64,000 nucleotides of DNA from Mycobacterium sp. (GCF_004298145.1 NZ_SCRH01000055.1:62001-126000); one strand, 5' to 3'. Shown: positions 44,670 to 54,719, counted from the stretch's first letter. Translations and numbers: made by a program. The notes: generated from the sequence alone by a model not told the origin.

Positions 44670-45146
44670 TCACGCCGCTGCCGTCTGTTCGACCTCGGTG
44701 GCGGGTGTGGTGGTTTCTGCGGGGCTGTCCGCGGCTTGCGCAGCTTCGCCGTGCGCGGCCCCGGACACCTCGTCCGGGCTGGGACCGGTGTATCCGGGCT
44801 TCTCGATGCGCACGATGGCGCGTGATACGTCGGGCCCCACCGACGTCGCACGCATCTCCAGTGACGACCGACGGTTGCCGTCGCGGTCCTCGTACTCGCT
44901 GGTGTACACGTGGCCGACCACGATCACCGGGGCGCCTTTGCCCAGCGCGGCACCCACTCCGGTGACCAACTTTCCCCAGCAATTCACGTTGATGAAAAGC
45001 GAGTTTCCCGGCTCCCAGCCCCCGTCGGCGGTCCGCCGCCGCGAGTTGCTGGCCACCCGGAACTTGATGACCTCCTGGATGCCGACCTGCCGGCGCTCGG
45101 GGTTGCTGACGATGTGGCCGACGACGGTAAGTGGGGTTTCGAACAT
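44670..45146 (-). CDS. ssbB: single-stranded DNA-binding protein, second type
   Basis: A 158-residue OB-fold SSB starting MFETPLTVVGHIVSNPERRQVGIQEVIKFRVAS, with WEPGNSLFINVNCWGKLV. The end is acidic/Ala-rich rather than the DDDIPF-type tail of the main SSB. It corresponds to Rv2478c, a paralogue linked to recombination or competence rather than replication. ATG at 45146 has AAGGGAT before; the frame extends upstream without conservation. Confidence 0.92.
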   Translation of the reverse strand: MFETPLTVVGHIVSNPERRQVGIQEVIKFRVASNSRRRTADGGWEPGNSLFINVNCWGKLVTGVGAALGKGAPVIVVGHVYTSEYEDRDGNRRSSLEMRATSVGPDVSRAIVRIEKPGYTGPSPDEVSGAAHGEAAQAADSPAETTTPATEVEQTAAA

Positions 45147-45386
45147 GGACTGATCCCTTCTCGATTGCTTCTGGCTATGGCTGCCAGTAAGCGCGGCGGT
45201 ACCGACGGCCCGACGGCGCAACGAGCGCCGGCCCACCAGCCCTGTGGAATGAACCGTGACTGTGGATCGATCCGAATGTTCACGTGATGCGAGAGCGCGA
45301 CCACCGCCGACGAAAGATTCGCGAGCGTAACGCCAGGGCGAAAAATCGGGCCCGCAGATTCGCAGTGGCGTTACCTTCGCTGAAGC

Positions 45387-47429
45387 TCAGCGGTTGCCCG
45401 GTGTCTCGCCACGCGCCAGCTGGGTCAGCATCGCGTTGTAGGCCGCCAGCTCGGCGTCATCGTCGCGGTCGGCCGCGCGGTCCAATCGTTTGGCGGTGCG
45501 ACGGTCACTGCGTGCCCACTGCACGATCAGCGCGAGCATCACGATCACCAGCGGGAATTCCCCCGCCGACCAGGCGATACCTCCGCCCAGTCGCTGATCG
45601 CCCAGCAGATCGGTGTGCCAGCTCAGGCCCAGCGAACGGTAGTAGTCGGCGCCGAGAACCTTCTTGGTGCCCATCAGCACCACCCCGAAGAACGCGTGCA
45701 GCGGCAAGGAGGCGAACACCACGGCCACCTTGGCCAGGGGCGGAATCGGTCGCGGCGTCGGGTCCACCCCGATCACCACCCAATAGAACAGGTAGCCGCT
45801 CAACAGGAAGTGCAGGTTCATCGCCAGATGCCCGGCGTGGCTGCTCGCGGTGATGTCGAAAAGGTTGGACAGGTACAACCCGTAGAACCCGGCGACGAAC
45901 AGCACCGTGGCCACAACCGGGTTGGTGAAAAACCGCGAGAAGCGGCTGTGCAACGCGGCCAACAGCCACTCCCGCATGCCCGGCGGTTCGTCGCGCCCGG
46001 CCGCGGGCAGCGCCCGCAACGCCAGGGTGACCGGAGCGCCCAGCGCCAACAGGACGGGCACCAGCATCGACAGGCACATGTGGACCACCATGTGCATGCT
46101 GAACATCGCCGGCATGTAGCGGCCGACACCCGAGGACGTCACGAACAGCAACGCCAGGCAGCCGAGCAGCCAGGAAAGGGTCCGGCCCGGCGGCCACTTG
46201 TCGCCGCGGCGACGCAACCGCACCAGGCCCGCCACGTACAGCGCGGCCAAGACGATGGCCGCGGTGCCAAAGATCAGGTCGAAGCGCCAATCGAACAGGA
46301 TGCGCGCCACGGTCGGCGGCCCGTCGAAGCCGTACCCGATCTCCGCTTCGGGAACCGACGGCAGCCGGGCCGGGGACGGTGGCGGCGGGGTGCGGCTCAG
46401 CCCGACGGCGATGCCGAAGGTGAGGCCGAACAGGGCGGCCTCGATCAGCGCCAGGCGGGTCAGCGCGCCACGTGCCCGCGCGGGGCTCGGATCTGCTTGC
46501 AGCGCAGCCACACTCACGCGCCGCTGGCGCCAGCCGACACCGCCCAGCAGGCACAGCGCGACGAACTTGGCGACCACCAGGCGTCCATAACCGGTGGTGA
46601 GCAGGTCGGTCGGCTGGACGCGCACCAGGGCATTGACCAGCCCGCTCAAAGCCATCGCGACCCAACACCACAGCGCGATCGACGAGAAACGCCGCGCCGC
46701 CAGGCCCGTGTGGTCACCGCCGCGCAGGGCGTGGGCGAGCAGGGCGAGCAGGCCGCCGGCCCACAGGCTGGCGGCGACCAGGTGGATCAGCAGGCCGTTG
46801 GTGGCCAGGTCGTGCGAACCGCCGGACGACGAATGCCCGGTCAGGCCGAGCGGAATCAGCGTCATCACCGACGCGGCGAACAGCACCGGCGTCCAGGACC
46901 AGCGCAGCACCGACAGGCTCGCCAGCGTGATCACCGCAGCCAGGATCGCGGTCCAGCGCCAGGCCGAGGCGGTGCTGATCAGACTCGCCAACGACCACAT
47001 CCGCAGCGGGCTGATGTCGACGACGGGGTGACCGGACACGTCGGAGATGGTCAGCGGGACCAGCAGGGCGGCGCAGACCGCCCACACGCCCGACGCCGCC
47101 GTCCCCAGCCGCAGCGCGCGATAGCCGCCGGCGTCGAGGACGCCGCTGCGTTGCGGCGGCACCAGGAACGCGGCGAACAGGAATGACCCGACCGCGAGCA
47201 CCGCGGCGATCTCCCCGGCCGCCCGAACGAACGGCAGCCCCAGGGTGGTCACCGGGCCCGGGTCGGGCAGGCCGGTCGCGGTCAACGCGCTTGCCAGCGA
47301 GAGCGTCCCGATTCCGGCGGCCGTGCAGCCGGCCAGCACCGCGACGCCGGCCAGCACCGGCCACACCAACGCGCGGCGCCGGGGCGAGGCCTCGGCCGGG
47401 GCCTTGCCGGCCGGCGGGGCGACGGTCAT
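45387..47429 (-). CDS. CopD / CtaG-type membrane protein (cytochrome oxidase copper assembly or copper import)
   Basis: A 680-residue integral membrane protein with about 16 hydrophobic segments. The first half carries a CopD-like domain (GLLALLAHALRGG, VAKFVALCLLGGVGWRQRR), the second a caa3_CtaG-like domain with His/Met-rich helices (PAMFSMHMVVHMCLSMLVPVLLALG, SHAGHLAMNLHFLLSGYLFYW), typical of copper handling for cytochrome oxidase. It resembles H37Rv Rv0102, which lies elsewhere, so this copy is relocated or additional. It lies 28 bases after the plsB2 stop and may be cotranscribed with it. Confidence 0.87.
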   Translation of the reverse strand: MTVAPPAGKAPAEASPRRRALVWPVLAGVAVLAGCTAAGIGTLSLASALTATGLPDPGPVTTLGLPFVRAAGEIAAVLAVGSFLFAAFLVPPQRSGVLDAGGYRALRLGTAASGVWAVCAALLVPLTISDVSGHPVVDISPLRMWSLASLISTASAWRWTAILAAVITLASLSVLRWSWTPVLFAASVMTLIPLGLTGHSSSGGSHDLATNGLLIHLVAASLWAGGLLALLAHALRGGDHTGLAARRFSSIALWCWVAMALSGLVNALVRVQPTDLLTTGYGRLVVAKFVALCLLGGVGWRQRRVSVAALQADPSPARARGALTRLALIEAALFGLTFGIAVGLSRTPPPPSPARLPSVPEAEIGYGFDGPPTVARILFDWRFDLIFGTAAIVLAALYVAGLVRLRRRGDKWPPGRTLSWLLGCLALLFVTSSGVGRYMPAMFSMHMVVHMCLSMLVPVLLALGAPVTLALRALPAAGRDEPPGMREWLLAALHSRFSRFFTNPVVATVLFVAGFYGLYLSNLFDITASSHAGHLAMNLHFLLSGYLFYWVVIGVDPTPRPIPPLAKVAVVFASLPLHAFFGVVLMGTKKVLGADYYRSLGLSWHTDLLGDQRLGGGIAWSAGEFPLVIVMLALIVQWARSDRRTAKRLDRAADRDDDAELAAYNAMLTQLARGETPGNR

Positions 47430-47457
47430 ACATCCAGGGTATTGGCCGGCGCGCCGG

Positions 47458-49812
47458 CTACCGAGTTCGGCTGTCCAGACGGTCCCGACGCGCCTTGGAC
47501 TCGCGGGCCGCGAACTGATCCCGCGCGATCCGTCCGACGTAGTTGAAGTCCTGCAGGATGTCGCGCAGTTCGTGCAGGAAGGCGGCTCGCCTGTCGGCCA
47601 GGTCCGGGGCGGGTGCGATCAGGTCCTGGTCGTCGATGACCTGGCGCGCGGTGGCGAACAGCAGCGTCGACACCGATTCGCTGCTGCGGATCCGGGTCTG
47701 CGCCACATATTGCCGACCGACGCCCAACGCCAAGTCGGTCAGATCCTTGTGCCCGATGGCCGCCGGGGCGCCGCGCAACACGTCGGCGACGAGCTCATAG
47801 GCCTCGAAGAACACCCGCAACATCGCTTCCGCCATCAGCGGCCGCTTGGCGAACAGCAGCGAGTCGATCTCCTCGCCGCCGGCGGCGACGTGGGCTTCCC
47901 AATTATGGTGCCACGCCATCTCTTCGGCGATGTTGTCCCGGAAGGTCGCCGAGTCCGCGAAGTAGAAATCGAACTTCAGCAGATCGCGCAGCCGCATCGC
48001 CTGGGCCCAGAACGCCTCCATGCGGTCGCCGCCGGCGTTCCGGGCGTGCGCCAGCGCGAGCTCGACGATCGAGGTCTCCAGAAAGGCGTGGATCACCGAG
48101 TTGCGGTAGAACGCCGCGGCGTGCTGCTCGTCTTGCGCGATCCGCCACACCGGCTCCCGGCCGCCGTCCACCCGGGTGATGGGGTGCCCGTTGGACAGCG
48201 CGTCCACCGCCGCGCGAACGCCGTCGTGCGAGCGCAGCCGCAGCGCACTGGTCGACATCGGATTCTGTTTGCGTTCCAGGTAATCCAGCGAGTCCTGCAA
48301 CGTGTGATGCAGCTGGCCCAGCGTCAACGCCGCACCGCGCGTGGTCAGCAGCAAGGCGCACACCAGGCCCGTCGCCGTCACCGGTGTCGCCTGCAGTATC
48401 CGCCATGCGACTTCGAACGACATCTTCTGCAGCGCAAGCCGTTTGGCATCCGGATCCAGTGTCAGCGCGCCGTGCGGGGCACCGAGGTACTGGCGCATCG
48501 ACACGGCCTCGGGAAATCGGACGTAGATCTTGCCGTAGTTGCGTTCGCCCTGCGCCCTGATGAAGTTGTACAACCAGCCGACGCCTTCGGGTGTCTTCTC
48601 TCCGCCGCGGGCGTAGGCGGCGTACTCGGCAGTCTCGTGCAGCTGGTCGAAGCTGATCGAAACCGGTTGCAGCAGAATGTCTTCACTGCGGCCATCCAGA
48701 TAAGCGTCGACAACGTAGGTCAGCAGGCCGAGCTTGGGCGGCAGCATCTTTCCGGTGCGCGAGCGGGTGCCCTCGATGGACCAGCTCAGGTTGAACCGCT
48801 TCTCGACGATGTAGCCGACGTATTCGCGCAGCACGTACTTGTAGAGCTGATCGTTGCCGATGTTGCGGCGGATGAAGATGACACCGGAACGCCGCAGCAA
48901 CGGGCCCATCGCCCCGAACGACAGGTTGATGCCGGCGAACACGTGCACCGGCGGTAACCGGTTCTCCTGCATCGCCACCGGCACCACCGCGCCGTCGATG
49001 TAGGACCGGTGTGAAAACAACAGCACCGCCGGGTGGGCTTCCAGACCGGTGCGCATCGCCGCGACCTGATACTCGTCATAGTCGATCTCGGGATCGAACC
49101 CACGGCTGATCATCCTGCCGAGCACCGAGACCAGGTCTACCGATGCCCTGCTCCACCCGGTGGAAAGTTCGTCGAGCATCTTTCCGGCCTCGTCGACGGT
49201 CGCGCCCGGGATTTTCGCCAGTCCGGCACGAAACCGGTTGGACGCCAAGATCTCCGGCTTCACCAGCCGTGGCGACTTGTACTGCGGCCCGAGGATTCGG
49301 TATTCGACGCGTTCCATCGCCAAGATCGCGCGGCGGATCACGAATTGGGCGAAATCGGTCTTGTCGTCGCCGACGGTGGTGTCGCGCCACTGCCGGCGGA
49401 GCTCGGAGACCGTGGCCGATTCGCCGGCCACCACCCGCGCCCGCTGGGGAGCGCCGCGCAGGATCCGCGTTTGCAGGCGGTGGTTGGGGTGGTAGGGATC
49501 CCGGCCGGGGAGCAGCCCGGCCAGCTTCGCGAGCCGCCCGCGATCCGGCGGGGGCAGCCAGAACACCTGCACCGGCATGATCGAACGGTCTTCTCCAGAC
49601 GCGAGCTGCTCCGCCAGGGATGTGATCGCTTCCGGCGGCGCGTCGAGCGCGGGCAGTTTGACCAGGTCGAATTTCGCGCCCGGGTGGCCGGCACGCTGTT
49701 GATCCAGCCACGTCGTGACCAGTTCCATCTCGACCGGAGAGGCCATTGACGCCAATACCAGCGAGTCTGTTCCGGCAAGGAGGGCGCTGGTATCGGCCGC
49801 CGGTTCCGTCAC
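47458..49812 (-). CDS. plsB2: glycerol-3-phosphate 1-O-acyltransferase
   Basis: Adds the first acyl chain to glycerol 3-phosphate. A 784-residue PlsB: HX4D motif SHRSYID in LLFSHRSYIDGAVVPVAM, block II INLSFGAMGPLLRRSGVIFIRR, block III SIEGTRSRTGKMLPPKLG. No strong signal or transmembrane helix in the N-terminus. GTG at 49812 overlaps the plsC stop (GTGA). Confidence 0.96.
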   Translation of the reverse strand: MTEPAADTSALLAGTDSLVLASMASPVEMELVTTWLDQQRAGHPGAKFDLVKLPALDAPPEAITSLAEQLASGEDRSIMPVQVFWLPPPDRGRLAKLAGLLPGRDPYHPNHRLQTRILRGAPQRARVVAGESATVSELRRQWRDTTVGDDKTDFAQFVIRRAILAMERVEYRILGPQYKSPRLVKPEILASNRFRAGLAKIPGATVDEAGKMLDELSTGWSRASVDLVSVLGRMISRGFDPEIDYDEYQVAAMRTGLEAHPAVLLFSHRSYIDGAVVPVAMQENRLPPVHVFAGINLSFGAMGPLLRRSGVIFIRRNIGNDQLYKYVLREYVGYIVEKRFNLSWSIEGTRSRTGKMLPPKLGLLTYVVDAYLDGRSEDILLQPVSISFDQLHETAEYAAYARGGEKTPEGVGWLYNFIRAQGERNYGKIYVRFPEAVSMRQYLGAPHGALTLDPDAKRLALQKMSFEVAWRILQATPVTATGLVCALLLTTRGAALTLGQLHHTLQDSLDYLERKQNPMSTSALRLRSHDGVRAAVDALSNGHPITRVDGGREPVWRIAQDEQHAAAFYRNSVIHAFLETSIVELALAHARNAGGDRMEAFWAQAMRLRDLLKFDFYFADSATFRDNIAEEMAWHHNWEAHVAAGGEEIDSLLFAKRPLMAEAMLRVFFEAYELVADVLRGAPAAIGHKDLTDLALGVGRQYVAQTRIRSSESVSTLLFATARQVIDDQDLIAPAPDLADRRAAFLHELRDILQDFNYVGRIARDQFAARESKARRDRLDSRTR

Positions 49813-51581
49813 GGACGCCCTCGGGGCGGCGATTCCGGTGATTCGGCGCCTATCGGTCCCGTGGCGCCGGACGGATTCACCTCGCCGTTGTGCGAAGCGG
49901 CCGTCTGCCGGTTCGTCGTGTCGACCGGCACCGCCGTCTGCGACTTTGGTTTGGACGCAGCCTTTTTCGCGCGGGTCTTGGTCACCGATTCGGCCGGAGC
50001 CTTTTTCGCCCCCGCTTTCTTGCCGGCGGTTTTGGTGGTCCGGCCGCGGGTTTTGGCGGCCGTTTTCTTTTCGGTGTAGAGGTCGACCTCCGGCAGCTCG
50101 CCGACGGGCCAGTTGGCGAGCGTGTCCAGATACAGCTGGCGCACCTCGGCGATGCGCTCGGGCAGCGTGTCAAGTGTCCAGTCCTGCACCGAGATCGGAG
50201 GAAAGACCGCGACATCGACGGTGCCCGGGTTGATGACGGTCGAGTTCCTGGCGGCAACGAGCTCGGCGTTGCGGATCACGATCGGGACGATCGGGATACC
50301 CGCGGCCATCGCGATCCTGAACGGCCCCTTCTTGAATGGGCCGACCTCGGTGGTGTCGACTCGGGTGCCCTCCGGGGCGATCACGATCGAAAGCCCCTTG
50401 CGTGCCCGGTCTTCGACCGCGTGCAGCGTCTCCACCGCGGCGGCTTGATCGTCGCGGTCGATGAACACGCCGTCCAGCAGCTTGCCGAGCGTGCCCATGA
50501 TGGGGTCCTTCTCCAGCTCCTTCTTGCCCACACCAACCCAGTTGTCGCGCACCAGCGCACCGGCGATGACCGGGTCAACTTGGTTGCGGTGGTTGAAGAT
50601 AAAGACCGCCGGGCGTTGCGCGGTCAGATTTTCCTGGCCGACCACGTTGAGTTGGACCCCGGCGATCGCCAGCGACAACTGCGAGAAGTTGGACGTGAAG
50701 AAGTTGACACCGCGCCTGCGGTTGCGGGTCAGCACACCGATGCCCACCGCGCCGGCCGCGACCGGGAACATCGACCCGAAGCCGGCGAGCGTGCGTAACT
50801 GGCGCCGCAGGCCCACCGGACCGCGGCTGCTGAATCGCAGAATCGGCCAGCCGCGGCGCTTGGCCACCGCGGCCATCTTGCCTTCGGGATTCGTCGGCCG
50901 CGGATTGCCGACCAGGTACATCAGGGCGACGTCCTCGTCACCGTCGGCGTAAAAGTAGCTGTCCTTGAGGTCGATGTCGCGGTCGGCGGCAAAGCGTTGC
51001 ACCGCAGTGGCTTTGCCCGGACCCCACAGGATCGGCTTCTCGACGCCGCCGGTGAGCATGCCGTCTTCGTTGGTCTCGAATTTGTTGGTGAGCGTGTTGG
51101 GAATCCCGAGGAACCGCGCGACCGGGTTGACCTGGATGGTCAGCGCCGACGAGCTGAGCACCACGGTGTGGCCGCGGGCCATGTGAGCGCGCACCAGCTC
51201 GCGCATCTCCGGGTAGACCCGGGACTCGATCCGCTGGATGAACATCCGCTCACCGATCTCATCCAAGTCGTCGAGAAGCCGCCCGGTCAGCGCCGCGGCG
51301 GCCTTGCCGATGAGGTCCTCGAACTCGATACGCCCCAGGGTGTGACTCAGGCCGGCCTGAACCATACCGAGCAGCTCCCCTACGCCCATGTCGCGGCGCA
51401 GCAGCCGCTCCTGGGTCAGGATGACCGCGGTGAACCCGGCGACCAGGGTGCCGTCCAGGTCGAAAAACGCGCCGACCTTCGCCCCGGCGGGGCTGGCCAT
51501 GATCTCGGCCACCGAGCCGGGCAGCCGCATGTCGGCCCCGCTTTCTCGGGTGCCGTCGGCCCGCTCTTTCGAGGCACTCAT
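49809..51581 (-). CDS. plsC: HAD-phosphatase / 1-acylglycerol-3-phosphate acyltransferase fusion
   Basis: A 590-residue two-domain protein. The N-terminal HAD (SerB-type) domain has AFFDLDGTLV (residues 38-47) and YFYADGDEDVALMYLVGNP; the C-terminal PlsC domain has the HX4D motif NHRNQVD and EGTR (IVIAPEGTRVDTTEVGPFKKG). A Lys/Ala-rich tail (about 500-550, like KKAGAKKAP) follows and looks histone-like. It starts at ATG 51581, overlapping the WS/DGAT stop by 4 bases. It acylates the product of plsB2. Confidence 0.95.
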   Translation of the reverse strand: MSASKERADGTRESGADMRLPGSVAEIMASPAGAKVGAFFDLDGTLVAGFTAVILTQERLLRRDMGVGELLGMVQAGLSHTLGRIEFEDLIGKAAAALTGRLLDDLDEIGERMFIQRIESRVYPEMRELVRAHMARGHTVVLSSSALTIQVNPVARFLGIPNTLTNKFETNEDGMLTGGVEKPILWGPGKATAVQRFAADRDIDLKDSYFYADGDEDVALMYLVGNPRPTNPEGKMAAVAKRRGWPILRFSSRGPVGLRRQLRTLAGFGSMFPVAAGAVGIGVLTRNRRRGVNFFTSNFSQLSLAIAGVQLNVVGQENLTAQRPAVFIFNHRNQVDPVIAGALVRDNWVGVGKKELEKDPIMGTLGKLLDGVFIDRDDQAAAVETLHAVEDRARKGLSIVIAPEGTRVDTTEVGPFKKGPFRIAMAAGIPIVPIVIRNAELVAARNSTVINPGTVDVAVFPPISVQDWTLDTLPERIAEVRQLYLDTLANWPVGELPEVDLYTEKKTAAKTRGRTTKTAGKKAGAKKAPAESVTKTRAKKAASKPKSQTAVPVDTTNRQTAASHNGEVNPSGATGPIGAESPESPPRGRP

Positions 51582-53056
51582 GAGCCCGACACCGATCGGG
51601 ACGACACGGCCGGCTCGGTGAACGAGGCGGGCACCGCGCACGGCGGTGGATCCCCGGCCAGCGCCAGGATTTCGTCGAAACCATCCAGCAGGCACCGGGC
51701 GAACAACGCGTCGTTTCGCACCGCGGCCCTGTCGTAGCGCACGGTGATGGTGCACCACCCGCCCCGCGAGATCAGCACCACCATCATCGCCACGCCCGGT
51801 AGCGGGCCGATACCGTACTGCCGCAAGACTTTTGCGCCGGCGAGGTAGGTGTCTCCCGGAAAGACCGGGACGTTGCTGGCCTGCACGTCCGAGCCGATCA
51901 CCGAGCCGGTGAGTCCTTCCAGGACCGCGGTGGGCAAGACACTGAGCACCGGCGCCATCGAACCGATGATGTTCATCGCGGGCTCGTCGCGGCGCTGGGT
52001 CATCTGCGCGCGGATCTTCTTCATCCTCGAGACCGGGTCGACGGTGCCTATCGGCGCGGAAAGGTTGACACCGGTGAACCGGTTGCCGCCGGCGTTATCC
52101 GCTTCGGCCCGCAGGTTGACCGGCACCGCCATCGGCAGCGTACTGACCGGCACGCCGAACGCCTCGTGGTAGCGGCGCAGGGCGCCGCACAGCCCGGCGA
52201 GGTAGGCGTCGTTGATCGATCCACCGCCGGCTTTGGCGGCCTTGTGCAGGTCGGCGAGCGGGATGTCGATCGCTTCGCTGCGGGTGGCCAGGCTGCGCCG
52301 GCGCAGCAGCGGCGACGGCTCGGCGGCCCGGTTGAGCACCCGCATGCCCGACATGGCGTACCCGACGATCCCCGAAACGGTGGTAGTCGGTTCCAGCACC
52401 ACTCGCCCGGCCGCCGATACCGCCCCGGACAGCGCACCCAGGACGCCGCCGACCACCGCGAGGGGTAGGTGGTTAATGCCCTGGCGCATCAGGTCATTCG
52501 ACGACAGGTCCTGCGGGATGGGCAGCGGCGGCGGTGGCTTGGCGGGCGGATCGCGCTCGAGGTCGTAGATCTCGGCGAACATCTGGACCCCGCCGACACC
52601 GTCGGTGACCGCGTGGCTGACATGCAGCAGGGTCGCCGCCTTCCCGTCGGCCAAACCCTCGACCAGAGTGGCCGTCCACAGCGGCCGGGAGATGTCCATC
52701 GGCGACTGCAGGATGACCTCGGCGAGGTCGAATACGTCACGCAGCGTGCCGGGTTCGGACACGCGCACCCGGCGCACATGGAAATCCAGGTTGAAATCGG
52801 GATCGACCACCCAGCGCGGCGCCGCCGTCGGCAAGGTCGGCACCACCACCTTTTGCCGGAGCCGCGCCACCCGCCGGGAAGCGTTTTCGAATCGGGCCCG
52901 GAACTGCTGCCAGTCCGGTGTGGTATCCAACAGCTCCAGCGCCATGATCCCCGACCGGGTACGGGGATTCGCTTCGCCCCGATGCATCAGGTAGTCGACC
53001 GGCCCAAGCTCGTCGGACAATCTGATCGCCTCGACGGACTCAGTCATGGTCATCAA
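51578..53056 (-). CDS. wax ester synthase / diacylglycerol acyltransferase (Rv2484c-like)
   Basis: A 492-residue WS/DGAT of the triacylglycerol storage family, starting LSDELGPVDYLMHRGEANP. The catalytic HHxxxDG motif reads SHAVTDG (147-153): the second His and Asp are kept, the first His is Ser. The C-terminal conserved block NVPVFPGDTYLAGAKV is present. Activity is therefore possible but not assured. It is upstream of and coupled to plsC (ATGA), linking it to glycerolipid synthesis. Start ATG at 53056 or the ATG at 53047. Confidence 0.92.
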   Translation of the reverse strand: MMTMTESVEAIRLSDELGPVDYLMHRGEANPRTRSGIMALELLDTTPDWQQFRARFENASRRVARLRQKVVVPTLPTAAPRWVVDPDFNLDFHVRRVRVSEPGTLRDVFDLAEVILQSPMDISRPLWTATLVEGLADGKAATLLHVSHAVTDGVGGVQMFAEIYDLERDPPAKPPPPLPIPQDLSSNDLMRQGINHLPLAVVGGVLGALSGAVSAAGRVVLEPTTTVSGIVGYAMSGMRVLNRAAEPSPLLRRRSLATRSEAIDIPLADLHKAAKAGGGSINDAYLAGLCGALRRYHEAFGVPVSTLPMAVPVNLRAEADNAGGNRFTGVNLSAPIGTVDPVSRMKKIRAQMTQRRDEPAMNIIGSMAPVLSVLPTAVLEGLTGSVIGSDVQASNVPVFPGDTYLAGAKVLRQYGIGPLPGVAMMVVLISRGGWCTITVRYDRAAVRNDALFARCLLDGFDEILALAGDPPPCAVPASFTEPAVSSRSVSGS

Positions 53057-53211
53057 CTCGACGAACCAACCTTGTCACCGTCGATCACGCCTCCCGCCTT
53101 GGCCCCCACGCACCCTGATGGTCACCACAACGCTAGTCGGGTTACCCCGCTGGTGAAAGGAGCGGCGAGGACGGGAGCGCGCGCTCAGCTCAGCTGGCCC
53201 TCAACCGGCCC

Positions 53212-54459
53212 TCAACTGGCCGACGTGGCCGACAGCGGCAGCGAATCCAGGACCGAGCTGACACGCCGCCCGTAGACGACACCCAGGAAATCGGCGACGG
53301 CGTCAGCGGCCAGCCGCGATCGAACCGTCGGGGTGATGTCGAAAGCGTGATGCGCGTTGGCGAGTTCGGCATGGGCCACCGTGGGGGCACCGGCCGCGCG
53401 CAGTGCCGCGCAGAAGGCGCGGGCCTGGCCACTGGGAACCAGTTCGTCTTTCTCGCCGTGCAGCACGAAGAAGGGCGGCGCGTCGGGGTGCACATAGAAG
53501 ATCGGCGATGCCGCGGTGAACCGCTCCGGCTCGTCGGCGTAGCGGGCCTTCACCACGAACTGCTCCAGGAACGGCAGCATCAGGTCGTGCATGTTCTCGA
53601 AGTCGGTGAAGTCGTAGACGCCGTAGTAGGGCGCGACCGCTTGGACGCCGGTGTCGGCGTCTTCGAAACCGGGCTGAAGCTCGGGGTCGTTCGGGGTGAG
53701 CGCCGCCAGCGAGGCCAGGTGCCCGCCCGCCGACCCGCCGGTGATCGCGATGAAGTCGGGGTTGCCGCCGTAGTCGGCGATATTCTCCCGGACCCACGCG
53801 ATCGCCCTCTTGACGTCGATGAGGTGCGCGGGGAAGGTGCTGCGCGGACTCTTGCTGTAGTCGATCGAGACGCAGATCCAGCCGAGTTGGACCATGCGGC
53901 TCATCAGCGTGTAGGCCTGCGGGCGTCTGCCGTTGAGTGCCCACGCCCCGCCCGGCACCTGGATCAGCACCGGCGCCCGGCAGCCGGGCGCCAGGTCGTC
54001 GCGCCGCCAGATGTCGAGCAGGTTGTCGCGGCCGCGGGGCCCGTAGGAGATGTCGGAAGTCTGTGCCGCGTATCGCCGGTGTGGCCCGGGCCTGCCCAAC
54101 AGGCCACCGCGCGGGGCGCACACGGACCCCACGGTGGCCGGGTGACATACCTGGTCACGGAAGTCGGTGCCCAAGGACTCCTCGAGCGCGGTGGTGAGGG
54201 TTCGGTCAGCCCGCTGAGCGGCCAACGTCTTGCCCACCCGGCCGATCGACGGATGCGAGACCCGCGACAGCGCGTTACCGGTGACGACGTGCGGCGGAAA
54301 CTCCGTGAAAAGCCAACCGGCGACACAGCCCAGCGCGAACGGGCCGCCGCGCAACAACAGGGTGCCGGTCTGATAGGCACCCCTGGCCTCGGCCGCCAGC
54401 CGCGATGCCTGGGCGCCGGCCCACGAGCAGCGCGAAGTCAGGTTACTGGCCACGCTCAT
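53212..54459 (-). CDS. lipQ: alpha/beta-hydrolase carboxylesterase (LipQ-like)
   Basis: A 415-residue hormone-sensitive-lipase-type hydrolase. Nucleophile elbow TGGSAGGHL, oxyanion-region VLIQVPGGAWALNG where most relatives have HGGxW, Asp in GEKDELVP, His in NAHHAFD. Hydrophobic N-terminal stretch LLRGGPFALGCVAGWLFT (about 36-53) could anchor it to the membrane. ATG at 54459 begins MSVASNL. Natural substrate unknown. Downstream of a tRNA-Arg. Confidence 0.93.
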   Translation of the reverse strand: MSVASNLTSRCSWAGAQASRLAAEARGAYQTGTLLLRGGPFALGCVAGWLFTEFPPHVVTGNALSRVSHPSIGRVGKTLAAQRADRTLTTALEESLGTDFRDQVCHPATVGSVCAPRGGLLGRPGPHRRYAAQTSDISYGPRGRDNLLDIWRRDDLAPGCRAPVLIQVPGGAWALNGRRPQAYTLMSRMVQLGWICVSIDYSKSPRSTFPAHLIDVKRAIAWVRENIADYGGNPDFIAITGGSAGGHLASLAALTPNDPELQPGFEDADTGVQAVAPYYGVYDFTDFENMHDLMLPFLEQFVVKARYADEPERFTAASPIFYVHPDAPPFFVLHGEKDELVPSGQARAFCAALRAAGAPTVAHAELANAHHAFDITPTVRSRLAADAVADFLGVVYGRRVSSVLDSLPLSATSAS

Positions 54460-54645
54460 GACAACGTCACCCCCCGACGTTATGCACACGCCTCGCTGCG
54501 GTTAACGGCCGATGGCCGGCCGATGTTGTACGTGTGTCGAGGTTGATCACGATAACCGATAGACACGGCGCGGGAAGGCTTTTCGCGCGCGTGGCGGCGG
54601 AGAATCGGATCGGCGGACACAGTTGGATAGACTGACCTGCACATT

Positions 54646-54719
54646 GCCTCCGTAGCTCAGGTGGATAGAGCAAGGGCCTTCTAATCCCTAGGTCGCACGT
54701 TCGAGTCGTGCCGGGGGCA
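54646..54719 (+). tRNA. tRNA-Arg (UCU)
   Basis: Cloverleaf on the plus strand: acceptor GCCTCCG/CGGGGGC (one T.G pair), D arm GCTCAGGTGGATAGAGC, anticodon loop CTTCTAA giving TCT, T arm GCACGTTCGAGTCGTGC. The base pair next to the anticodon loop (C31-U39) is a mismatch. CCA is not encoded. Flanked downstream by a DJ-1 gene remnant and an orphan gene. Confidence 0.93.
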
